Source: Pseudomonas hefeiensis (lineage in GTDB: Bacteria; Pseudomonadota; Gammaproteobacteria; Pseudomonadales; Pseudomonadaceae). Taken from it: a stretch of DNA of 64,000 bases. Positions 56,188 to 64,000 of the stretch are shown piece by piece. Positions within the stretch are counted from its first letter, which is position 1. The number at the start of each line of letters is the position of its first letter. The translations under genes and the position numbers were made by a program. The notes under the pieces were generated by a model. It ran no database searches. It was not told the DNA's origin and saw only the letters and a list, made by a program, of their open reading frames with translations. The stretch spans positions 5,895,001-5,959,000 of the forward strand of contig NZ_CP117449.1 of assembly GCF_030687835.1 (NCBI RefSeq), read 5' to 3'.

Positions 56188-57372
56188 ATGCACAGTTTCA
56201 AGACCTGGCACAAAGGCCTGGCGCTGACCCTACCGCTTATCGCGCTGCTGGCCGGTTGCAACCGCGGCGACAAGGTCGAAGAGCCCAAGACCCACGCCGT
56301 CGCCACTTATGTCAGCGCACCGTGGGAAGCCTTGCCATCGGTCTCCGACGAAGACCTGCTGGCGGGCTTCGGCTCCTGGCGCAGCGCCTGCACCCGGCTC
56401 AAGGCCGATACGGTGTGGGGCGCCACGTGCGCGGCGGCGGTCAGTGTGCCGCTGACCGCCGTGGATGTGCGCAACTTTCTGAAGCAGAACCTGGATGTCT
56501 ACGGCCTGCGTTCGGGTGACAACAGCCCCAACGGTCTGATTACCGGTTACTACGAGCCGGTCTACCCCGGCAGCCTCACCCAGACTGCCAGCGCCAACAT
56601 CCCGGTGTACGGGGTGCCGGAAGACATGATCATCGTGTCACTGGACAGTATTTATCCCGAGCTCAAGGGCAAGCGCCTGCGCGGTCGCCTCGAAGGCCGG
56701 GTGCTCAAGCCCTACGACGACGCGGCCACCATCGAAACCAACGGGGTGAAGGCGCCTGTGATCGCCTGGCTGACAGACCCGATGAACCTGCAATTCCTGC
56801 AGATCCAGGGCTCGGGCCGCATTCGACTCGATGACGGCCGCCAGTTGCGCATCGGCTATGCCGACCAGAACGGCCACCCCTACCGGCCCATCGGGCGCTG
56901 GCTGGTCGAACAGGGCGAGCTGAAGAAAGAAGACGTGACCATGGGCACCATCAGTGCCTGGGCAAAAGCCAACCCGAACCGGATTCCCGAATTGCTCGGC
57001 AGCAACCCCAGCTACGTGTTTTTCAACCGCAACCCCGACAGCAACGAAGGGCCACGGGGCTCACTGAATGTGCCGCTGACCGCCGGCTACAGCGTGGCGG
57101 TGGATCGCAAGGTGATCCCCCTGGGAAGCCTGTTGTGGTTATCCACTACCCGCCCTGACGGCAGTGCATTGAACCGGCCGGTCGCGGCCCAGGACACCGG
57201 CGGCGCAATTGCCGGCGAAGTACGGGCAGACCTGTTCTGGGGCACCGGTGAAGCAGCGGGGAACCTGGCCGGGGATATGAAACAACAGGGGCAGATCTGG
57301 ATGCTGTGGCCCAAGGGCATGGCATTGCCGCAGGTGCCGCAGGTTGCCAATACTGTCACCGCCAATCCCTAG
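56188..57372 (+). CDS. mltA: Membrane-bound lytic murein transglycosylase A
   Basis: An outer-membrane lipoprotein that cleaves peptidoglycan glycan strands with formation of 1,6-anhydromuramic acid. It has 394 residues from ATG 56188, preceded by CAAGGAAATC. The signal MHSFKTWHKGLALTLPLIAL leads to the lipobox LAGC. The MltA barrel carries NGLITGYYEPVYPGSL near residues 115-130 and FLQIQGSGRIRLDDGRQLRIGY, whose core is near 200. The C-terminal 3D domain has AQDTGGAIAGEVRADLFWG, including the catalytic Asp. It is a single-gene unit. Confidence 0.93.
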   Translation: MHSFKTWHKGLALTLPLIALLAGCNRGDKVEEPKTHAVATYVSAPWEALPSVSDEDLLAGFGSWRSACTRLKADTVWGATCAAAVSVPLTAVDVRNFLKQNLDVYGLRSGDNSPNGLITGYYEPVYPGSLTQTASANIPVYGVPEDMIIVSLDSIYPELKGKRLRGRLEGRVLKPYDDAATIETNGVKAPVIAWLTDPMNLQFLQIQGSGRIRLDDGRQLRIGYADQNGHPYRPIGRWLVEQGELKKEDVTMGTISAWAKANPNRIPELLGSNPSYVFFNRNPDSNEGPRGSLNVPLTAGYSVAVDRKVIPLGSLLWLSTTRPDGSALNRPVAAQDTGGAIAGEVRADLFWGTGEAAGNLAGDMKQQGQIWMLWPKGMALPQVPQVANTVTANP

Positions 57373-57394
57373 GAGATGCGGTGACTGCCCGGCC

Positions 57395-57490
57395 CTATCG
57401 CGAGCAGGCTCGCTCCCACAGTTGATCTCCAGTGGACACATGTTTTGTGAACAACTAGATCCAATGTGGGAGCGAGCCTGCTCGCGATGG
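57395..57490. repeat. REP/BIME inverted pair
   Basis: CTATCGCGAGCAGGCTCGCT faces GAGCGAGCCTGCTCGCGATG between mltA and the convergent MAPEG gene. Confidence 0.88.
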
Positions 57491-57524
57491 CGCCAGCACA
57501 GACAACGGGATTCGACCGCCAGAC

Positions 57525-57908
57525 TCAGACCGAAACGAAGAAGAAACTCAACACCAACCCTGCCCCCACGAACCACACCAGCGAACGCAAGATCGCCCAG
57601 TCCGCCAGATAGCAGATGATGTACAGCAGGCGACTGGTGATAAACAGCACCGCCAGCACATTGATGGTCACAAGCTCGGCATTGCCGGCCAGGTGCGCGA
57701 CGATCACGGCAGCGGCGAAAAACGGGGTGATTTCAAAGCTGTTCAGTTGCGCGGCGTATGCACGCCGGGGAGCTCCTTCGAGCGAGTCCAGAAAATCCCG
57801 AGGGTCGTGGTTGTCCCGCAACCGGTACTTTCCACCGACCTTGGCGATCGCAACGCATACGTAAGGCAGGAGAAAAGCAATCAAAATGCACCACAGGGCA
57901 ACCGTCAT
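57525..57908 (-). CDS. MAPEG family membrane protein
   Basis: A 127-residue membrane protein with four predicted helices, of the MAPEG (membrane-associated eicosanoid and glutathione metabolism) family. ATG 57908 opens MTVALWCILIAFLLPYVCVA. The loop GGKYRLRDNHDPRDFLDSLEG and the following AYAAQLNSFEITPFFAAAVI, with conserved Asn and Glu, are typical. Bacterial members are often glutathione-binding but poorly characterised. It lies 50 nt downstream of the EamA transporter gene on the same strand and may share its transcript. Confidence 0.85.
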   Translation of the reverse strand: MTVALWCILIAFLLPYVCVAIAKVGGKYRLRDNHDPRDFLDSLEGAPRRAYAAQLNSFEITPFFAAAVIVAHLAGNAELVTINVLAVLFITSRLLYIICYLADWAILRSLVWFVGAGLVLSFFFVSV

Positions 57909-57958
57909 GAAGCAGTTCCTTCTTTGAATGTTATAGAAATCGAGAATCAGGGCACTGG

Positions 57959-58792
57959 TCAGAATTTCATCACCAGCATGCCAATCAGCACCAGCCCGCA
58001 GGCTAAGAGCCGCGGCCGGCCAAAAGGTTCTTTCAGGTAGCGCATGCCAAACAGCACCACCAGGATCACGCTGATCTCCCGCAGCGCCGCCGCTTCGGCG
58101 ATCGAGCCCAGTTGCATGGCCCATAGCACCAGAGCGTAGCTCAACAATACGCAAAATCCGACCGCCAGCCCCAACTGCCACTGTTCACGCCAGAACAGCA
58201 TGAACGCAGGTCGTTTGCGTACCAGCGCCAGCAACGGAAATGGCCAGGCACTGAGCAGCGTGACCCAGACCAGGTAATCCAGTGGCCGGGGCCAGCGCCG
58301 CAGGGCATGGCCGTCGATAAAGGTGTAGCAGCCGATGCACAGGCCTATCAGCGCCACCACTGGCAGCATCGACCAGGGCAACCGTTCGCCACCGCCGCCC
58401 TGCCACAACAGGCAAAGCATGCCGAACGGGATCAGCAAGATGCCGATGATCTGATGGGTCGTCAGCACTTCTCCGGCGAAGATCAACGTCAAAGCCAGCA
58501 CCACCAACGGCGACAGACCACGCATCAGCGGATAGACCAGCCCCAGGTCACCCACCCGATACGCCTGGATCAACAGATAGCGGTACAACAACTCGAATGC
58601 CGCCGACGCCAGGATCCACGGCCAGATTTCCAGCGGTGGTAACGCCACGAAGCCCAGTGCCAGGATCACGAACAGCAACGCGACGCTGTCCATGCACGCC
58701 ACCACCAGCAAACGCTCGCCACTGAACTTGATCAGCGTATTCCATGCCGCATGCAACAGCGCAGCGACCAATACCAAAGCGGTTGCCAGCAC
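57959..58792 (-). CDS. EamA-family (DMT) transporter
   Basis: A 277-residue protein with ten predicted membrane helices in two repeated EamA halves, the layout of drug/metabolite transporters. The first half opens MLATALVLVAALLHAAWNTL, and the second half contains SYALVLWAMQLGSIAEAAAL and the ending FGMRYLKEPFGRPRLLACGL. ATG 58792 is preceded by GGAGCGTGCTG. The transported compound is unknown. It is divergent from the frameshifted MFS gene. Confidence 0.85.
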   Translation of the reverse strand: MLATALVLVAALLHAAWNTLIKFSGERLLVVACMDSVALLFVILALGFVALPPLEIWPWILASAAFELLYRYLLIQAYRVGDLGLVYPLMRGLSPLVVLALTLIFAGEVLTTHQIIGILLIPFGMLCLLWQGGGGERLPWSMLPVVALIGLCIGCYTFIDGHALRRWPRPLDYLVWVTLLSAWPFPLLALVRKRPAFMLFWREQWQLGLAVGFCVLLSYALVLWAMQLGSIAEAAALREISVILVVLFGMRYLKEPFGRPRLLACGLVLIGMLVMKF

Positions 58793-58990
58793 AGCACGCT
58801 CCTTACTTGCGTCCAGAGAATTGATTCGCCATCCATCAGCGGCCGTTTATACTGCAAGCGACCACGCCGCACTCAGTTGCGCATAAATCAATTCCAATAA
58901 TTTTTGCTGCTGCCCCGTTTCATCCGAACCGGCGCATCGGCATGCGTATGCCTGATCAGAGCGTCAAGACTACAGACAGAGACCCTGCGC

Positions 58991-60164
58991 ATGCCACTCG
59001 CCTTGCTTGCTTTGGCCGTCGCCGCTTTTGGCATCGGCACCACCGAATTCGTCATCATGGGGCTGCTACCCGATGTCGCCCGTGACCTGGCCGTGAGCAT
59101 TCCCCAGGCCGGGTTGTTGATTACCGGGTACGCCCTGGGTGTGGTGTTTGGCGCGCCGATCCTGGCCATCGGCACCGCCAACATGCCGCGCAAGGCAACG
59201 CTGCTGGGCATGACGCTGATGTTCATTGTCGGCAACGTGCTCTGCGCCCTGGCACCGAACTACGCCACGCTGATGGCCGCCCGAGTCATCACCGCGCTGT
59301 GCCACGGGGCATTTTTTGGTATCGGTTCGGTGGTCGCGGCCGGCCTGGTGGCACCGAACAAACGGGCCCAGGCCATTGCGATGATGTTCACAGGGCTGAC
59401 CCTGGCCAATGTGCTGGGCGTGCCGCTGGGCACCGCGCTGGGCCAATATGCCGGCTGGCGCTCGACCTTCTGGGCGGTATCGGTCATCGGGATTATTGCC
59501 GCCATTGCCCAATGGGTCTGGCTGCCCCGGGAAATCCCGATGGAAAAAGCCAACTTGGCCAGCGAGTTCAAAGTGCTGGGCAAGGCCAACGTGCTGCTGG
59601 CCCTGGGCATGAGCGTGCTGGCCTCTACCAGCCTGTTCAGCGTGTTCACCTACATCGCGCCGATCCTGCAAGACATCACGGGGGTCAGCCCCCACGGCAT
59701 CACCCTCATGCTCTGCTGCTGTTCGGTGTCGGCCTGACAGCGGGCAGTTTCCTCGGTGGCCGCCTGGCGGACCGGCGCCTGCTGCCTTCGCTGGTAGCCA
59801 TGGCCCTGGCGGTGGTGCTGGTGCTGGCCGCGTTCAGCCAGACCAGCCGGTCAGTGGTTCCGGCGGCTATTACCCTGGTCCTATGGGGTGTGTTTGCCTT
59901 TGCACTGTGTCCGATCCTGCAATTGCTGATCATCGACCAGGCCCAAGAAGCGCCGAACCTGGGCTCGACCCTGAACCAGAGCGCGTTCAACCTTGGCAAC
60001 GCGGCGGGTGCCTGGATTGGCGGCCTGGTGGTGGCCAGCGGCGCCGATCTGGCCGACCTGCCATGGACCGGCGCTCTGGTAGGCGGGCTGACCGTGTTGA
60101 CGGCACTGTATATTTTATTTATCGTCAGCGTCGTCAGGACGCCCTGGAGGGTGTGGCCGACTAG
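58991..60164 (+). pseudogene. AraJ-like MFS transporter, frameshifted
   Basis: ATG 58991 (MPLALLALAVAAFGIGTTEF) begins a 12-helix sugar-efflux type MFS transporter. The frame stops at 59737 after 248 residues. The natural continuation LLLFGVGLTAGSFLGGRLAD is in another frame from about 59714, where ATGCTCTGCTGCTGTTC in a CTG run has gained two bases or lost one. The second frame then runs to 60444 without stopping, deep into the convergent channel gene. A stop in a third frame at 60164 (..EGVAD) may mark the original end. The transporter is likely inactive unless the run is a sequencing error. Confidence 0.8.
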
Positions 60165-60996
60165 GCTGGCCGGTCTCGCTACGAACCTGGGCATGACTCA
60201 GCAGCGCAAAGATGAAGCTGCCACCAATGATGTTCCCCGCCAGGGTCGGCGCGGCGAACACCATCCAGAAGTCCTCCCACGACAGCTGGCCGGCGAACAC
60301 CAGATAGGACACTTCGGCCGAGCCGACGACAATGTGGGTGAAATCCCCAAGCGCCATCAGGTAGGTGATGAGGATGATGATCCACATCTTGGCGCTCTCC
60401 ATGGAAGGGATCATCCAGACCATGGTGGCGATCATCCAGCCTGAAATGATGCCCTTGGCGAACATCTGGCCGGTGTCGTTTTCCATGACCTTACGACCGA
60501 TCTCCAGAAACGCCATATCGGTGCGACGGTCGAAAATCGGCAGATGCAGCATCACATAAGCCACCAGCAAGGTTCCGCACAGGTTGCCCACCAGCACCAC
60601 ACCCCAGAGCCGGAACAGACGGCCGAAGTTGCCCAAGGTGGGTTTGCTCATGATGGGCAGCACGGCGGTCAAGGTGTTTTCGGTGAACAGTTGCTGGCGA
60701 GCAAGAATCACCGCGAGAAAACCGGCGCAGTAGCCGAAGCTGGCGATCACCTTGAAAGCTTCGCCCTCGGGCAAGCGGGAATTGAGCAACCCCATCGCCA
60801 TCAGTGACAGGCCCATGGTCAACCCGGCGGCCAGGGCCGACCACCAAAGCGCGGCGACACTGCGCTCCAGTTCCTGGTTGCCCTGGGTACGGATAATTTC
60901 ATGCAGTACCGCGGCCCGCGGTGGCTGATTGCGGTCGACTTCGTGCTTTTCCTGCGCCGAAAGATCAGGGGTCTTGCCGTCTTTTCGAGTGTCCAT
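60115..60996 (-). CDS. Formate/nitrite transporter (FNT) family protein
   Basis: A 293-residue inner-membrane channel with six predicted helices. I chose ATG 60996 (MDTRKDGKTPDLSAQEKHEV), with CAGGAGCTCC ahead of it; the N-terminal 55 residues are hydrophilic. Core motifs are VAALWWSALAAGLTMGLSLM, GFLAVILARQQLFTENTLTA near residue 115 and GNIIGGSFIFALLSHAQVR at the end. This longer subtype with a charged N-terminus differs from FocA and is annotated only to family level. The last 17 codons overlap the 3' part of the frameshifted MFS gene on the other strand. Confidence 0.87.
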   Translation of the reverse strand: MDTRKDGKTPDLSAQEKHEVDRNQPPRAAVLHEIIRTQGNQELERSVAALWWSALAAGLTMGLSLMAMGLLNSRLPEGEAFKVIASFGYCAGFLAVILARQQLFTENTLTAVLPIMSKPTLGNFGRLFRLWGVVLVGNLCGTLLVAYVMLHLPIFDRRTDMAFLEIGRKVMENDTGQMFAKGIISGWMIATMVWMIPSMESAKMWIIILITYLMALGDFTHIVVGSAEVSYLVFAGQLSWEDFWMVFAAPTLAGNIIGGSFIFALLSHAQVRSETGQPSRPHPPGRPDDADDK

Positions 60997-61091
60997 GGAG
61001 CTCCTGAACCGGTGGCGTGATGTACCTACGACATGCGGCGTTCGGAGCTGTTCAGTGGCGGGCCACAATGTTCATCGGTGCCTTGAAACCG

Positions 61092-61188
61092 CTATCGCGA
61101 GCAGGCTCGCTCCCACAAGGGATTGGTGGTGGACAACAATGCTGCGACCGGCCGCAAGTTCATGTGGGAGCGAGCCTGCTCGCGATGG
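61092..61188. repeat. REP/BIME inverted pair
   Basis: CTATCGCGAGCAGGCTCGCT faces GAGCGAGCCTGCTCGCGATG between the FNT gene and the thioesterase gene. Confidence 0.88.
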
Positions 61189-61202
61189 GCGCACCGCCAA
61201 TC

Positions 61203-61607
61203 TCACGCGCTGGCAATATCGTCCTGGAACTGATCCTTGACGTACCTGATCTCGGTCCGGCCATGCGGCGCTGGCAGACCATCTTCTCCAAGATTGACGA
61301 AGACCATCTTCTCCACGGTCAGGATGCTTTTACGGGTGATCTTGTTGCGCACTTCGCAGGTCAGGGTGATGGAGGTGCGGCCGAATTCGGTGGCGGTGAT
61401 GCCCAGTTCGATGATGTCGCCCTGGCGCGAAGCGCTGACGAAGTTGATTTCGGAGATGTATTTGGTAACCACGCGCTGGTTACCCAGCTGGACAATCGCG
61501 TAGATCGCCGCTTCTTCGTCGATCCAGCGCAACAGACTGCCGCCAAACAGCGTGCCGTTGGGGTTGAGGTCTTCGGGCTTGACCCATTTGCGGGTGTGGA
61601 AATTCAT
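61203..61607 (-). CDS. YciA-type acyl-CoA thioesterase
   Basis: A hot-dog-fold thioesterase of 134 residues. I chose ATG 61607 (MNFHTRKWVKPEDLNPNGTL), with CAGGAGTGAAC upstream; the GTG at 61613 sits on that site. The acyl-CoA hydrolase hallmark NPNGTLFGGSLLRWIDEEAA, with the catalytic Asp, spans residues 15-34. Other family parts are YISEINFVSASRQGDIIELG and LTCEVRNKIT. It should release free acids from short or medium acyl-CoA esters; the true substrate is unknown. It is divergent from ahcY. Confidence 0.88.
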   Translation of the reverse strand: MNFHTRKWVKPEDLNPNGTLFGGSLLRWIDEEAAIYAIVQLGNQRVVTKYISEINFVSASRQGDIIELGITATEFGRTSITLTCEVRNKITRKSILTVEKMVFVNLGEDGLPAPHGRTEIRYVKDQFQDDIASA

Positions 61608-61725
61608 GTTCACTCCTGAGCGTCTGGCCGATGGATGCCTGCATCATGGCAGACCAGGCTGCGCGGCTCTATGTCGTGGCCCCTATAACGATCATCGGCA
61701 ATTTTGATTTGCCGACAGAAACCCT

Positions 61726-63338
<1,613 letters not shown>

Positions 63339-63367
63339 TCGGCGCTGTCTCCTTGGTGGAGCGGACC

Positions 63368-63455
63368 TGTGGGAGCGAGCCTGCTCGCGATGCAGACACC
63401 TTGATCTGACTGTCAGACCGAGGTGATGCCAATCGCGAGCAGGCTCGCTCCCACA
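63368..63455. repeat. REP/BIME inverted pair between ahcY and metF
   Basis: GTGGGAGCGAGCCTGCTCGC faces GCGAGCAGGCTCGCTCCCAC; a partial third unit follows. Confidence 0.88.
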
Positions 63456-63518
63456 TGAGTCCGCTCCCACAAGAGATATGCAAGCCTCACCGGCCTACGA
63501 GTTTCCAAGGATATGACC

Positions 63519-64000
63519 ATGTCCCAAGACCGTCGCTACAGCTTCGAGTTCTTCCCGACGAAGACCGATGCTGGGCATGAAAAACTGATCGCCACTGCCC
63601 GTCAGTTGGCGAGCTACAACCCCGATTTCTTCTCCTGCACCTATGGTGCTGGCGGCTCGACCCGTGACCGCACGATCAACACGGTGTTGCAGCTCGAAAG
63701 CGAAGTCAAAATCCCGGCTGCCCCGCACCTGTCCTGCGTGGGTGACAGCAAAGCCGATCTGCGCAGCCTGTTGAGCCAGTACAAGGCTGCCGGCATCACA
63801 CGTATCGTAGCCCTGCGCGGTGACCTGCCCTCGGGCATGGGCATGGCGAGCGGCGAACTGCGCCACGCCAACGACCTGGTTGAATTCATTCGTGATGAAA
63901 CCGGTGAGCACTTCCACATCGAAGTGGCTGCCTACCCAGAGATGCACCCCCAGGCACGCAACTTCGAAGACGACCTGCTCAACTTCGTACGCAAGGCCAA
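63519..64000 (+). CDS. metF: Methylenetetrahydrofolate reductase, C-terminus beyond window
   Basis: It reduces 5,10-methylene-THF to 5-methyl-THF, the methyl donor for methionine synthesis. The 160 visible residues start MSQDRRYSFEFFPTKTDAGH with the family Glu in FEFFP, then FFSCTYGAGGSTRDRTINTV near residues 37-56 and GITRIVALRGDLPSGMG near 91-107. I chose ATG 63519 because AAGGA is eight bases ahead; an in-frame ATG at 63513 is closer than usual. It follows ahcY by 180 nt, the order seen in other pseudomonads, and completes the methyl-cycle genes of this segment. Confidence 0.94.
   Translation, partial: MSQDRRYSFEFFPTKTDAGHEKLIATARQLASYNPDFFSCTYGAGGSTRDRTINTVLQLESEVKIPAAPHLSCVGDSKADLRSLLSQYKAAGITRIVALRGDLPSGMGMASGELRHANDLVEFIRDETGEHFHIEVAAYPEMHPQARNFEDDLLNFVRKA

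Overview
The window is a chromosomal segment of a fluorescent-type Pseudomonas (P. fluorescens group by inference). The evidence is high GC coding sequence, gene content and order matching the P. aeruginosa quaternary-amine region (PA5372-PA5399) and metabolic-core neighbourhoods (tkt-epd-pgk-fba, metK, ahcY-metF), and dense Pseudomonas REP-type repeats (GTGGGAGCGAGCCTGCTCGCGA and GTGGCGAGGGGATTTATCCCC families) between genes. No rRNA, tRNA, CRISPR array, prophage or transposase was seen.

Positions 1-25000 form a nearly continuous quaternary-amine catabolism region. From the left it holds dgcB (cut by the window edge), dgcA, a V4R-like protein and an M19 dipeptidase-like gene on the minus strand. 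After a short spacer with an LprI-like protein, a frameshifted RelE/XRE toxin-antitoxin pair and a DUF3010 gene come cdhR and the divergent carnitine operon (caiX, cdhC, lcdH, cdhB, a gamma-butyrobetaine hydroxylase). Then follow gbdR, sdaB, the choline/betaine ABC transporter cbcXWV, and betI-betB-betA. Read together: gamma-butyrobetaine to carnitine to dehydrocarnitine to betainyl-CoA to glycine betaine, and choline to betaine aldehyde to glycine betaine; betaine is then demethylated outside the window to dimethylglycine, which DgcAB converts to sarcosine. Downstream serine made from glycine is deaminated to pyruvate by SdaB. Two AraC/GATase-like activators (CdhR, GbdR) and the TetR repressor BetI are next to sites I propose as their operators.

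Positions 25000-42000 are mixed accessory and housekeeping genes: a second TldD/TldE-like pair, an MFS exporter, dbpA, a BaiN-like flavoprotein flanked by inverted repeat elements, yccS, a periplasmic binding protein, an ElaA-like acetyltransferase, a YgjP-like metallopeptidase with a winged-helix partner, a REC-PAS-GGDEF-EAL regulator and a tandem duplicate of PL7 alginate lyases. At 42000-43500 lie a structured leader in front of a DUF6124 gene and a 645-bp non-coding element bounded by 46-bp inverted repeats.

Positions 43500-64000 carry carbon metabolism (fba, two small lipoproteins, pgk, epd, tkt) and the SAM cycle (ArsR-methyltransferase regulator with a 30-bp perfect palindrome, metK, SAH riboswitch-ahcY, metF cut by the right edge). 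Between them are LysE, signal-peptide-bearing LigB, DUF1090, a lipoprotein cytochrome c', mltA, MAPEG, EamA, a frameshifted MFS transporter, a formate/nitrite-type channel and an acyl-CoA thioesterase.

The points most worth follow-up are the candidate CdhR and GbdR operators (21-bp spaced direct repeats), the ArsR-methyltransferase palindrome, the ITR-bounded element, the DUF6124 leader RNA, the inverted repeats around the BaiN-like gene, and the extra TldD/E pair. Start sites and motifs were read directly; homologies are from memory of the families, with no database search.
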